From Istiophorus platypterus (lineage: Eukaryota; Chordata; Actinopteri; Istiophoriformes; Istiophoridae): 64,000 nucleotides of DNA. Location: positions 7,133,911 to 7,197,910 of the forward strand of contig CM029121.1 in the NCBI GenBank assembly GCA_016859345.1, read 5' to 3'. The notes below the pieces were generated by a model. It was not told the DNA's origin, made no database searches, and worked only from the letters and a program-made list of their open reading frames with translations. Below are positions 13,647 through 27,118 of this stretch, in pieces (positions within the stretch are counted from its first letter, which is position 1; the number at the start of each line of letters is the position of its first letter). The position numbers and the translations under genes are program-made.

Positions 13647-16600
13647 TGTGCACACTCATGGAGGATGACCGTTATCAAAGGAAGTGTAGAGAGCTACACA
13701 AATACATTCATGTGATTGGATGGAGGCAGTGTGCAAGTGTGTTTTTGTGGTGCAGTCACATGCACCGACACAAATATGTCCAATTTATTCACTAAGTAAC
13801 GAAAACTAAATTTGTGATATCACATGTACCACCACCACCTCTTTTTTCTTTGTTTTCTCTTGCACACCGTTCCCTCCGTTCCAACCCTCTCATTCTCTCC
13901 CTCTCATATTGTTTCCAGAGGTTTTATGTTCCCTCTGTTGCTGTGTAATTACTGCTGATGCCCTGGGCGCTTTGTTTTCCTCATTTCCTTCTCCCTCTGT
14001 TTCTGCCGCCCACCACGCTTCTCTTTGTCCACCTAATGCCCTTTTGTCCTTGCCCCAAAGCACACTGGGTAGGGAGCCGAGGGGAAAAACAAAAGGCCGG
14101 TCTGTTGTCCTGACACTCAGGACACTGGGCTGCTCCTGATAGGTCAAAGGGTCACTGAGTTTTAGGACTATCGAGAGAGCACTTTGTTGTTGTCAGACGG
14201 CTGAGTGTGATGTTGAAATGTGACTCGGGACAAAAGCTCAAACACTCTTTCTTTCAAGGAGACTGGATTCTCAATATTTCTCCCAGACAAGACCCCATTG
14301 CTCAAGGCTTGGCTCAACCTGTTACCTTAGTACAAGTACTACATTGTGGTTGTAAGGTCACTGTGTTCCTAAATGCCGCCTGTGGGGGCAGGTTGGGGAT
14401 AGTAAACATAAGAATAATCCTAAACAAAGTCACTTAAGTACAAAGTTACACAACCACCATAAAAAGTAGGATAAAAGGCTCATCTGAGCTGCTCTATCGT
14501 ATCTAAAACAGGCCTACTTTCAACTGGTTTGCTTGTTCTATTGTTGATCTTAAACATATTTGCTTGACTAAGATTTTCATAGATCATTAACTTTACTCAA
14601 GCTGGGCTGGATTTATCTTACAAAAAAGGTGTAACATCTGTAAGGATACACATAAAATATGATATATTTTTCGCTCAGTACTGTTAGGGCCTGTTATACG
14701 TGATTTATGATGCTAATGTTCAAGATAAGAATCAACAACTTGAGGACAAAGTGAGTAATCACTGCTTTGTTGCTGAGGCCCATATCGACAAACATCAAGG
14801 ATTAGAATAGTGAAAAATTTCTTAGATAGAAGGCGATGGCCATTTTCAACATTATTTCACCATTTATGGAAGTGTATTCGTGCCTGGATCTGTTTGATGT
14901 GGTGGCCTACCATAAATCAGTGTAAGTACTCAAAGGGAAACACAGTGTTGCAGTGTCACAAGATTTTTTTGCAGGATTTGCAGTAATCAGACCACTTATG
15001 GCCATATGCTTGGATCTGAAACACCCTGTGTCACCTTTTAACACACACAGTGATGGTCGATGTGACATTGAGTCGCGTTAGACCAGCGATTCAACAGCTG
15101 TTTGTTGGTGTAGCAGAGACTGTAGAGCAGAAAAATATCCCTTAGCAAAGCAAGAATCCTTCCAATCTGTGTGGGAAGCATCAACTCTTCCTCACATATG
15201 TCCAGCGAAACAAAACAATCAACTGGCCTAAAAATCATGCACTCAGACCCATTTTTATTTGACTTTATGCCTACAGTGGACAGCGTGACCTTCTGTAACT
15301 TAAGGAAACACAGCTTGTGTTTTGGACTGATTGCTGAGTCATCTGCCATTGAACACAGTATTCTTCCTGCTGGGTCCTTTGAGAGGAAATTAGACTTTCC
15401 TGGGTGGATATTGAGATGGATATCGGAACATTGCTGACATACATAATGGATGTAGTCAAGCCTTCCAGTGCATTTAAGTACTAAAATGTGACAGGATGTT
15501 CTCTTGAAAACTGTAAATGCTATATTACCATAAATAAAAAGGGGCTTGAAAAAGTGTTGTGGCCACAAAATATAGCCTCTTGGGATTTTATTCTACGGTC
15601 CTCATACTCCATAATTTAATGAAATCCTTAGAGTGAAAAAAAGCTGGATTCATTTTAAGACATCATTCCTGATGGGGAGCAGGACTGAACGTGAAGAAAC
15701 CCATGGTATGCAATGCTAGGCTATTGTACCTTGTCAAAGTCCTCCTGTGTGGCTCTCATCTCCTTCCAGGTCTTGTTGAGGAGCTGAATGCAGACACAGA
15801 AAAGCTCGTCCATGAGCCGATCCTGACTGAAGAAGATCGGGTGGTAGTCAGATCCCGTCTCAGATGCTGCCGAACAGGAAGAGATGGAGGAGACAGACAA
15901 TAAAAGCAACAAAAGGAGAGATTCTCAGTCTCAGAGATGGTCTATCCAGAGGTTTTAGAAAATTTTATTGCAGTAGCAGGTTGGAGGTCAACTTACGTGG
16001 CTCTCCAATACGAAGGATTTCACACAGGATGAGTGTGAGCTGTATGCTGCTTCTGGCAAAGGGACACTCATGTTTGTCCTCCCTACTGCTGTTCTCCAGG
16101 ACAAACTGGGAGTGGGAAACAATTCAAAACAATCAAGAACTTAGCTAATGATAAAATATAAAAATTTAAAAAATAACAAACAAACAAACAAAAAAGTCCA
16201 GAAAACAATGAACTCTTTAAATTGTCGAATAAAAAACAGATAAATCATGGTCACCCTGCTGTAGGCATCGGGATAGCGTGAGGAAAAATAAGACATCGTG
16301 TCCAAAGCTAAAAGACCAGGAGGCGTCCGCACCAAGTCCTGACCAGGGTTACTGTTGTTCTGAAAGCAAAGCATCAAAGACAATGTTGAGAGAAATATTG
16401 AATATCACTGAGAGTAATACGATGAATGTTGAGAGCAAAACATCACAGAATAAGTTCTGTCAGCAGACACTTACAGAGAAGCCCAGTTTCTTGAACTCTT
16501 TAGCACAGAGCGAGCGTCGCCTCTCGTGGCTCAGACTGTTCTCGCTTTCCGTCTCAAACGCTGCCTGTCGTAAACTGTGAAGGGTGTCTCTTTGCTCCTG

Positions 16601-17658
16601 TTATCACAGCGGTAAAATTCAGATAAAAGATGGTGGTTAACTTCTGTGAGGGTTTAATAGTTTCAAACTGTTTTGCTCTTGAACAAAAAAAAACATTATT
16701 ATAGACGTTTATGTACTTAAGTGACTGCCATGCACATAGTCTTCACCTAGTGTATCTGAGAATTTCCACTAAGAACTTGAATTCGTCTATAACTTAGGAA
16801 GATGAAGGATTAGGAGATTTACCCAGAAAAATAAACAAACTGGCTCTGGGCCTAGGAACAGCTGATTACATTTTGGTTCAGATCAGGATCTGTTCATTGG
16901 GGAATTACTGGATTTTAGTCATGAACAGTTTATGGTTAAGAAAAGGATTCTGAAATCAAATGAGCTAATACTTAAATTGTTAAAAATTGCATATGTGGGT
17001 CAAACAGGAAGTCAGAGAAAACGATAAGGAGCAGCAGGTGTTTTCTCTCTCTGTTGGACTCCTCATGTTATTGCTCACCTGGCTGTAACAGTCCAGAGGC
17101 GTCCTCATGCGAGGCTCCAGGTGATTCAAGGTAACTGACTGTAGGACATAGAGGTAGTGGGCCATCTCGTCCTGGACTGAACCAGAACTGTGGATAATGT
17201 TCTGCAACAAACACAATTTTCTTCAATAGGTCAAAGTGTTGGTTTATTCACATTCAGAGCGGCACAACATAGAGGTCTTCTTCTATTTTATTGTCATGAA
17301 ACGGCGAAAAACTATATGAAATGCGAGGTAAATGAGAGGACAATTTACCTTATAAATGTACTGACGGAGATTCTTCTTATTCAGGAATGCAAACATATCC
17401 TGGAAAAGAAGAAAAAATTAACACCAGAAATATGTGTTAGAGGTGCAACAACACGTTTGTATCATGGGGGGGCGATATAATGTCAGTAACCCTTCAGTGG
17501 GCGGGACAAGGGTAACTGGGACTTTGACCTCTGTGACGAAACCATCACTTGCTGGTACATGACTCTGACTCAACCTCGTTTTGTTCAGAATGAATTTGCA
17601 TTTGGATTGGTTGCGCTGATAAAAAGGATGGATTTGTTGATTTACTGTGAAATTGAGG

Positions 17659-17728
<70 letters not shown>

Positions 17729-20401
17729 GTGTGCATGTGTGTGGGATTAACAAAGAGAGCCTGAGAGAAAAGAGATGAAGGGCTGAATAAGGGGACTGTT
17801 TCCATACAATAAGAGCAGCAGGAATCGAACAGAGGGAGAGAAAGCCTTGCCTGTCCAGACAGAATGAGATAGATGGATCATTTCCAGCTGTCGGGCAGAG
17901 GCGGTGCTTATAGTACTCTGACTCCAATGTACAATAATGGTGTGGCTGGTGCAAATAAACAACCTTTACCCTAAGTCACATATATGTAACTCAAAGCTTA
18001 GGGTGTCAGGACTTCCCATCAGTATAGAAATGTCTCATAGTAAAGAGTTAAGACAACTGAAAAGGAAAGAACAGTTAAGCTGAAGTATGCACAATGCTTG
18101 ATGATTTACAGCTGCATGCCCCGCTGTCTGGGTGAAAAAAAAAATTCAGGAAACAAACTATACACCTATTTGTGTGCATTTTTGTGAGTTCGAGCAGCTA
18201 CAAGGAGAAGAGTGTCAGAAGGCAAGAAGCAGACTGCAGCAACACCTGTCTGTCTGAGTCTCCGGCAGTCTGTAGTAGGGCCATAAGCAGGGCCATGGCT
18301 TTAGTCTGTATCTGCTGGTTTGTCCTGAAAGAAGTCAGAGAGGACGACATGAGACAAACACACAACTTAATGTTTCACAGCCATATTAAAAAGTTGTCTT
18401 TAGAGAGAAAAGACAGGATTAGATTACAAAAAAGTTTCAAGCCACACATGAGTATGTTACATCTAACTGTTAAGCCTTGGTGTGATAAATGGCAGACAAG
18501 TGTTGACCTTTTTTCATGTCAGAAGTATTGTCAGCACTAGTGTTTTACATATTCTAAAACTTCCTCTTACTGAGTAAATGCTGCTGCTGCTGCAGTACTG
18601 AACAGAAGTTGTTGTTTTTTTTGTTTTTTTTGCAAAGACTGTGTCAATTTGAAATTTAAGTAAGTGAGTATTCAGTTAATCTATGGCTGGCTTCTAGGAG
18701 TGAGCCCAAATCTATCTGTTACTTACACCTGGAGGTGAGCAGTAAGCCTCTCCATCGTGACTTCATGTTTGACCTGCAGGAAGAGGCTGTGACTGCTCAG
18801 AACCATGTTCTCCAGGATATCCAAGGACACCTGCTGTATTGATGCATCTGTTGGCTTGGCGTTGACAAAGCTGGCAATCTGAAAGGAGATAAAGAAGGAA
18901 GGAAATGGAGGGAAGGGAGTAAAAAGGAATTTTAAGAGAGAATGCAGCTACAATCACTGAAAAAAGAAATTCTGTGACAAAATAAAAGACAGGGAGCAGC
19001 AAATACCGCACCTTCTTGATGAAGACACATGAGAGGTTCTCCCAAGAAACTATCCCATGATCCATCAGCTCCATGAAGCCTGTCAGTGTGTGGGTCATGA
19101 TCACATTACTCCTGAGTGATGCAGACAGACACAGAAAAAATTTTTGTAGATTTACACACAGAGAAGGATGATGCATTAACACACACACTGAATAGCATTC
19201 ACATAGACTATATGAGTGGAATCCTTCCAATAATTAAATTAGTGGATTAAAGTGTAAATATTGATACCAATGAACTCAAAAACCAGGATTCAGCTTATTG
19301 TGCTGTCATTGCATGCTCAAGTAAAGTTTGTCAATGTAATTTATGATCATAGGAACTGCTCAAAATAATTCAACAAATAGGCTTTAACCGAAATTAGAGA
19401 GAGAAAGGAACAAACTAAAGGACTAAACTAAACGTTTCTTTGTCTAGAATATAGTCTCATATTTGTGGCCTTACATATATAGTATTCAGCAGGTAAATTC
19501 CTTGTTTTCCTCTATACAGTTTTAGCTCAGTGGGATATGCTGCTACATGTGCAGAAACCACTTCACCCCCCAGTACCAGTGATATCTATCTGAGGAACAG
19601 CATTCCATCCAAGGAAAATATGCAACCGCAGATGACCCCCCCCCCCCCCACACACACACACACACCCACACACACACACACACACGGACACACAGAGTAC
19701 TAACTCATTAGAATCCTCTACTATCTTGACCAATAAGAGGTGCCCATCTCGGCTGATGAATTCCTGAGCAAAGGTCACATCTTTGGAAACGCTCGCCAGT
19801 TCCTTCAGTGAATCGCAGCGCACACCTGAGTCTGAGCTTTGGATGCCCTTGAACAAGTCCTCTGCACAGCGACCCTGCAATCACCAGCATCAACAAAACA
19901 TGCAAAAAGGCACATAAGCTCACACACGCTGAACAATACTCAACAATTTTTTCCTTTCCTAGTTTTTTCATGGTATTGTCGCTCTCCTTTAAACCTCAGC
20001 TACTTGCAATGGCAGTGACAAATCAATGCAGACTCATTCTATTGTCTGGGCATGCAGCTTATTCTGTAAATTTGATGCATGCAGAATGTGAATGAAAGAA
20101 TGCTATAGAGTGAGAGACCGAGGGTTGGAAGAATGTGAGCACAGGGAGGTGAGAGAGGGAAGTGGTTGAGAGCCTGTTGGCTCTAGACTCACCGGTGCCT
20201 TGGTCAGACGCAGAATGCAGCCATTTTTAATGTCCAGGCGATTCTACACATCACAAACAAACACACAAACATGAATGAGAAGGACGAAGTACTTAAAAGC
20301 TGATGTAAACTAAAGCACACTGATACCTAGGGTGACACTTAAACAGCAAGGTAAGGGAAATAAGACATACTTGGATAGAAATTTGTTGGCCACACGCACA
20401 T

Positions 20402-20447
<46 letters not shown>

Positions 20448-23400
20448 TTGCACTTTTGCAAATATATTTGTATGTCTGTGTGTGTCTACATATGTCTGAT
20501 CCTTAACTTGAACAGGGTTTCTACATGGATTTTTACATGGATATCTCTACAGTCCTGCCTTCACCAAATAAAGAGGGGGGAGGGCTTCCAGTAGCAACTC
20601 TTTCAAAAGGTCACTTGACACCAAGAAGATGAGTGTAGTTGCTTTCAAGCTTTTCCAGTCTGCCTCACACTCATTTTTAATAACTTTAATGATATTGTGT
20701 GACCTTGGCTCCAATTTATGTAATTTTTATGTAATTTTGGATGCAAAGGAAATAAAAACAAGACGGACACTGAGTTCACAAAGTGCTGACAAAGTAGTGA
20801 GTCACTGATCCATTGCTGTGCTTTGACATCTTAAACACTATTTATCATTCTCATCTTAAATATAGAACAATTTGAAGGGCTGACTTAGGTCTTTTTCCTG
20901 GTGTTTCAAGATGTGCTCAAAGCTTCACTGGAATGATTCCTTGATGAAGATAAATATATGCACTGATGTCTACATAATTGTGACTCACCGATTCAGTGAT
21001 GTATGTCTGCACTCCATCAGCATACTGCAAAGCGTAGTTCTCAGGACCTGGGAGATTCCAGCTACATACAAACACAAACGAACGCAAGCACAAATAGATA
21101 TTAACTATCTCAGTAACAAAAAAACTTGAATGACAATGATGTCAAAAGTTACCACAGAGATAGTGGAGACAACATCAACTTACCCATCACACACTTCCTT
21201 TATTACAGCAGACAGAGGCTTTTTCTGCATAGAGACATAGCAAATAGTATATGGTCACACACTCACACACCCGCACACACATCATAAAAACACACCTGCT
21301 GCATACATGTGGGTCATAACAAAAGGACTTGGCAGACTCTACTATCAGAGTATTTCCTCTGTCGGGGAGCTGAACACATGCTCCAGTAATAACATGCTGT
21401 TATGGGATCACGGTACCACAGCTATTCTCTCTGGCTGCAAACCCTGTTTGCTGAGAAGAGGAAATCCAAGAGCTCCCCAGCGCTTTCTGAACAAAGTTCC
21501 CCTCAGCGCCCAGATCCCTCTTTGTATGTAAATAAGAGCCAGACTACTTCCATGTCTGACTCTTAGCTATCCTGCTATTAGTGGTCACCCCCGCGGTCAA
21601 CCAATCAAAATGTCTTTGGGTTCTGTGGTAGACCAAGTGGACGGTCTGTTATTAGCGGCAGCAGAGACGGTCGACCTTGCAGAGGTGTTTAATGAAGATG
21701 GCAGGGCCAATTAGAAACTTTTTAAGGGATTCCTTGGGCCTGGCAGGATAAGTTGTCATCTAAAATCTATTCATTTGTGGTAGGGAATGGGTATTTACAT
21801 CCCAATCAGGACTCCTGAATGCTCAGTTGTGGTGCTGTTTACAACACAAAGTGATTAAAACACTGGTTGAAGTGTTGGGGCTTAAAAAATGGGTGCAACT
21901 AGAATCTGTGTCCATTCCAGTTTAAATCACGCTACATTTTCCTACTGCTAAAATTACCAGTTAGTCTGGTAAGTACCTGTTAAATCCATTCTCACTCTGT
22001 TCAAACCTCCTCAAGTGATGTACAGTATGTGACTGTAAATGCACACCCATGCTGTCTGGTATACAGTTTAAACCACACCTCATTTGTTGCGCAAATAAGT
22101 ACAACTTCCCCGGAATTTCTACGAAACACATGGAAAACTTCCTCACAATCACTTTTGGTTAATTTTAAAGAAACAAAACCAGTGGGTGGGTGTGGACCCA
22201 AAAGTGTCCTATATTAAATAAAATTTAAAAATACATTATAAAATAATTAACTATGTAAATTTGTTGTGTAAGATATATGTGTAAAAAATGAATTAATAAA
22301 TTCATATAGGGGCTCTCAGGATGTAGCAGGGGGGACTCAATGAAAAGCAAATGGTATAAAGCTGACATGTTAGTCTGGCTATCAGCCAGTTAATGGCATC
22401 ACAAATCACAACATTATACATGACATCTATCATAATCACCAGACTTCACTGACATTGTTCTACTATTGTATCAACACTGGGAAGGATGTGGCACTAGTTG
22501 TATCCACCACAGTCACACAAATGCTTTTACTCACCAATACTATCCTCCTTTTTTAAGAAGACGCTGATCTAAATAAAAGCTGTTTGCAAGTCATCACTTC
22601 ACCCCCCAATCAAACTGTGTAAAATGTATTCTCATTGAAACAGAGTATCACCAAACCTGCAGTCAATGCTACTGCATGAAAATAAGATAAAATAAAAAAA
22701 TTAGAACTAGAGTCCTCATTACGATTTGATTAGTTCACAGGGTTAAGTCTTCTTGCCCTGAATTTAGCATTTCAGGTGATAGATTGTGAAACTCCCTCCA
22801 ACACAATACTTATTGTTAGGTTTAATTAATGAGTGATAGTTATATAAAGGCATTCATATTAAGTTGATCAGGTATTCCTTTGGTCAGAGATTGCCGTGTT
22901 AGGTGGCAGCTTGAGCAGTAGCACATCTGATCACCAAACAAAAATATTTTAAGACACAAAAAAAGTTAACCCCATAGGAAAAGAAACCTGCTTCATGATT
23001 ATCTGGTTCAGTTCTCCGATCTAATTATACCTATGTCATGCTGCCGATCAAGTTCAGAAGCAACATGACAGAGACTAAGGATGCAGTGTGTTCATTAAAC
23101 ACATTTGAACTGGCCCGTGGTACAGATTCTTGTCTCAAACCACAGAATGCCTGAGCTAACATTACCAGTTTAACTCATGACCACCAAAGTCAAATATCTG
23201 ACCTATCCCTTTAAGGTTAGTGTAGATTTTGTCCCTCTGGTCGTTGGGTCTACCAAGATGAGCAAATGAAGCATACCGAAAGGAAGTGCTGCCTGAAAAG
23301 GCCCGACTCAGGGCAAGACTTTCCCATGGTAGATCACTGTCAAAGCTGACAACAGCCAGCTTAAGCAAAGTCTGAGAACAGACAGAGATTTTCTCTGTAC

Positions 23401-23625
23401 ATAACTAAGATATCAACTCATTATTTTTACCAACCAGAGCAACAAATTACTTAATTCATCCAACTTCTACTGGTATTTGGATTTTAAAAGCGATGGTGTT
23501 TGGAATTTTTGTGTGTGTGCATGCATGCATGTGTATGTGTGTATTACCTGGTCCAGCTGTATGAGCTGGGGGTAAGCCCCAGGCATCTGGATGGCAATCT
23601 TCACTATGTCCTTCTGCTGTGGCAT
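9460..23625 (-). CDS. elmo3: Engulfment and cell motility protein 3
   Basis: Twenty coding exons on the - strand, 5' to 3': 23625-23548, 21224-21184, 21061-20989, 20243-20193, 19874-19705, 19111-19012, 18878-18727, 18324-18246, 17399-17349, 17201-17079, 16597-16475, 16359-16255, 16105-15997, 15866-15730, 11276-11113, 10537-10425, 10347-10243, 10060-9981, 9870-9790, 9672-9460 (stop TAG); 715 residues, close to human ELMO3. ELMO proteins partner DOCK exchange factors to activate Rac in phagocytosis and cell migration. Expected layout: N-terminal Ras-binding/armadillo region, ELMO domain roughly 310-490 (contains VLENSSREDKHECPFARSSI), PH domain roughly 550-675 (KLWYCRLSPNHKMLHYGD, TGKDCPHMKE), and a C-terminal proline motif for DOCK SH3 (PIPDRAPIVPKPPSNFNFCY). 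ELMO3 is favoured over ELMO1/2 by the ending FNFCYDFSQTEQ, by HLQVTNQQIQTKAMALL and by synteny. At 18727 the donor is read after ..CAGGT (intron gtaagt); the alternative two bases earlier would break frame. Confidence 0.95.
11277..15729 (-). other. Large internal intron of elmo3
   Basis: A 4.45 kb intron between the exon starting VMQVVREQ and the exon ending TQEDFDK. It contains a long (GT)n tract (13569-13650). A 176-codon open frame (15568-15038, - strand) has no ATG start and no family I recognise. I see no RNA gene or autonomous mobile element. Confidence 0.8.
13569..13650. repeat. (GT)n microsatellite
   Basis: About 80 bases of GT with one GG interruption near 13639, inside an elmo3 intron. 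Confidence 0.95.
17661..17743. repeat. (GT)n microsatellite
   Basis: GT repeat, pure for about 62 bases and then interrupted by GC and CAT units, in the elmo3 intron before the exon at 17349-17399. Confidence 0.95.
19636..19685. repeat. Poly-C run joined to (CA)n
   Basis: About 14 cytosines followed by CA units, ending 20 bases from the elmo3 exon edge at 19705, on the intronic side just past the splice donor. Confidence 0.9.
20403..20446. repeat. (CA)n microsatellite
   Basis: About 44 bases of pure CA in an elmo3 intron. Confidence 0.95.
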
Positions 23626-25913
23626 TTTGACACCTCTTGACCCTCTACCTTTTGATAATAAGAGAGATGAAAGAGTAAATATAAAGTGCCCCATCACGTT
23701 ATATACTACATATATTTCTGCATTAAAATATCAGCATCTTTATTACCTGGGACCTGACAAATAGGCAAATCTTTCATGATGACTTCATGAAAGAAGGATG
23801 TTTAGAAAAACTCTCAGGAATAAAACCAGTTAACAAATCAGATAAAAGAGACTTTCTGTCATGTTTCCTAAAAGATAACTATTTGAAAATCTTAGTTAAA
23901 CTAAACAGTAAATAAGAATGACCTTGTATTTGATGGGTCTAAAAATCACATGATTGAATTTAATAGCAAATCTTTTAAATTGTGTGACTGGGCAAATACC
24001 TGAGCCACTCGGGGTGTGTTTTTTAAAACAACCACCCTTTCACAACTTTTAACTTCGCTCAACCTAACAGAGACTGCTAGGTGTAATTTATTTGATTTTT
24101 GCTGAACCTTAAGTAGAAGTTTACTTAATATTTATGCAGAGTCAGCTCTAATTGACAACATCTCAAAAATTTTGTGGTATGGCAGCATTTTGGTAAACAG
24201 AGTCTAAACTTTATAAACAGGAGTTTGTTTATCAGAGCTCGACAACCAACATGGCAGATCATCTAAAAGCGCTAGGCTAACATGTCCGTGTTGGGATGTT
24301 TTTATCATTTCAGTATAAAGAAATTAGGCTAAATTGATTTAATTTTCTGCAAATACTAGCTTTTTTGTTAATCTATAATTAATTTAGGCTCATAAGGCTA
24401 CTAGGTCGGGTGCACTCACTGCACTGCAGCTGATTTGATTAATCTAAAGATAACTAGATGACAACTAACATGAGGATCCTTTTTCTCCCTGGGCCATATG
24501 TCTGGTTGAACTCTAGGTACAATTTCATTCAACCAAGAAGTTCTTTGATTTACTACAGTGAACTGATGAGTTTTTTCATCACACTAATGGGTCATGGTAG
24601 TCTAAGCAACTATCACTTTCAATATGAAGATGCAGAACATTGTGTTCCTCTTTCACTATGTATTTATGGTGTATTGAGTAAGGCTGAGAGGGCTAAATAC
24701 TGCCTACACACGGGCTATGGATTGTTCAATCTACCCTTTCCAACTCACAGACACACTTCTTCCTCAGCCTTCAGACAGAATTCCCGGAGGATACAGAAGA
24801 GGCTGTTGTTGTGCTTCCAACCCTTCCCCCTTCCTTGTCCTTCTCCGTCTCTCTCGCTTACTCTCGGCACATGGAAGTAATACAGTTGGATCTAAATTCT
24901 TCTGTACACTCACAAGCTAATGATGAAAGAAAAGAGGTTGAGCTTGTGCCTGCTTGTGTTTGGTGTGATTAATAACCTCCCTCTGCATGATCTCTTGGAT
25001 GGCTCACAAAGCTTCAAGCTTTCAACTCTGAAAATAAGAGACCTCACAGTTTATGGCAGGTTTCATAGCAGCACTCCTGTCAAAACAACCACACACCGTT
25101 ACAGTCTTCTCACCTCAGTCACCCTGAGGCAGCGTCTTTCCTTCAAACCAAGAATAAAAATTGGGGCACTACAGAAGATTCAAATACAATCACATCAAGT
25201 TTAGACAATTGGTGCTGGTGCCGAATGTCAACTTCCCTCCGACAAATAACAACGGCAGTTTGCAGCCTTAATCTTAAAGAGATTAGGGGGAATGTAGGGT
25301 TTGTTCTTGGGAAGCTAATGAGTCAGCAAAGACTGTTTTTGAGCTAAGCGTCTGTCTGAGCGGTATAATGATGAATTGAAACTGAGAATTGAGTCCATTT
25401 GTCTATCAGCTGAATGTCTTATTATTGGCTTGGTTGCGCTACCAAGCCTGAAAGCAGTAGTAGCTTTGTTTTGTCAAAATAAAAGATCAATTGTAAAATA
25501 TACTCTGTAAAAATAATGGTTTCTAAATCAGCTGTAAGTTAAGATGCTGTATTTCCTTTCCCAATCTGATTGCCAGCATTTGGCCAGTCTGTATGAGAAG
25601 CTCAACTGTATGATTATGACCCTTAAAGATATTGAAACCAGTTGTCTAAAAGGCTGAAAATCTATATCTGGCTGGTAAAATCAAACATCACAAAAAATGT
25701 GAAGGCCCTAAAAACTTCTCAATCAGCCACTTATACTGAGTGATTGATACAAGACACATAAAGATGAACATTTCTTCCAAAGCTGGAAGAGATTAGTTAT
25801 TTTAAATGAGAGATAAATGTACAGTATTTGTGTTTTTTCCTGTACTCTTCTCACTGCTGTGATGTAAGCGGGGCTCATTTAGAAAAAGGCGATGTCATGT
25901 AGTTCTGTGCATC

Positions 25914-26175
25914 TATCAGGAGAGACAAGTGAAATGTTTCCACAGCCTTTGAACGGATTGTCATAAAACCTGCTAAAAGACAGTCTTGCTACTCACAGGC
26001 TTTTAATAACTTTGCCGATCCCTTAACTTCTCATATAACTTCATCACTTACATCATTACCATCATCAAACATCTTTGTGAGCATGTTAGCATGCTGACAT
26101 TTGCATTTAGTTCAAAGTAACGCTGTGCCTAAGAACAGTCTCACACAGCTGCTAGCATGACTGTAGACTAAAGGT
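25914..26175. repeat. Acanthomorph-type interspersed repeat, decayed
   Basis: Contains GAGCATGTTAGCATGCTGAC, a TTTAGTTCAAAG block, and a CTGTGCCTAAG...CACAGCTGCTAGCATG...CTGTAGAC block. I recall this order from a very abundant non-coding repeat of spiny-rayed fishes. It supports the taxonomic call. The exact family name is not assigned. Confidence 0.6.
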
Positions 26176-26402
26176 GTGAAATGAAGTTTTACCAGAATAA
26201 GGTTAGGTTGATTTTTGTGCATGGCTGGTAAAGCTTTCAAATGATGTTAATAAAGCAAAATATTGAGACACTATCATTCATGCAACCAACCAGGTAGAGT
26301 CTTTTATTTCTGAATTCACCCAACTTCTCTAATATCAAGTAATTTTTGAATAATGTCTTAGAATAATGTCTTTAAAAGCAGGAAAATAACAAAACTATCA
26401 TA

Positions 26403-26753
26403 CCCACATGCCCCAGGCCTCAGCTAACACTGGATAGGGCTCAGCTTTGACTGACATTCTCCCTTCATTATAACAAGACAAACTAACCTTAATAAAAATA
26501 GATAAATTATTCCTTAATATCAAAATACAAAGATTCTAATGATTGCCTGATGTAGCAATTACCAAGCCACCCAGAGAGTTAAAACATTTAGGTAAGTCCA
26601 GCAGACTTCTAGCATTCCTGGTTTACCCACGATGACAACAAAGCCCTATTTAAATTCATTATGACCTGTCCCCACATGTCCCAGGCCCCGCCTAGCACTG
26701 GATAGGGCTCAGCTTTGACTGACATTCTCCCTTCATTACAACAAGACAAACTA
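26403..26753. repeat. Local direct duplication of an 83-bp segment
   Basis: 26403-26485 and 26671-26753 are near-identical (both contain ACTGGATAGGGCTCAGCTTT and CTGACATTCTCCCTTCATTA), offset by 268 bases, with about six substitutions. The intervening sequence is unrelated by eye. It may be a tandem duplication with divergence or part of a larger repeat family. Confidence 0.8.
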
Positions 26754-26949
26754 AACTTAAGCTGACACTTTGAGCCTAGCCTTGTTTTCCTGACTGCAAA
26801 ACAAAACAAGTGTTTAACCTGTATTCCGACCCATCATATTAATTTCGTACAACTTTACATTTAATCACATTAATGGCTGGTAATATGACCTGAAGAAAAA
26901 TGCATTACTGAAAATACAAATAATTCAATTCCATTTAATTAAATTAACT

Positions 26950-27118
26950 TTCATTTATATAATGCATAAATCATAACAGAGGTTTTCTCAGGGCACTTTT
27001 TATTTAGAGCAGGTCTAGACTGTACTCTTTAAAGTTATACTTACAGAGACGCACCCCCCCCCCACAAAGCAAGAACTTGGCGACAGCATCAATGAAAAAC
27101 TCCCTTTAACATGTAAAC
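26950..27118. repeat. Teleost interspersed repeat fragment
   Basis: The order TTTATATAATG..., TCTCAGGGCACTTTTTAT, AGAGCAGGTCTAGACTGTAC, ACAGAGACGCACCCCC, CTTGGCGACAG and AAAAACTCCCTTTAACATG matches a repeat I recognise as widespread in percomorph genomes. No open frame; probably a non-autonomous element. Confidence 0.55.

Noticed and set aside
9460..23625. elmo1 or elmo2 instead of elmo3
   Set aside because: The C-terminus, several internal exon sequences and the LRRC29-ELMO3-E2F4 neighbourhood all favour elmo3.
24458..24880. 140-codon + strand frame in elmo3 intron 1
   Set aside because: No domain, no splice context, and codon usage unlike the neighbouring genes; consistent with chance.
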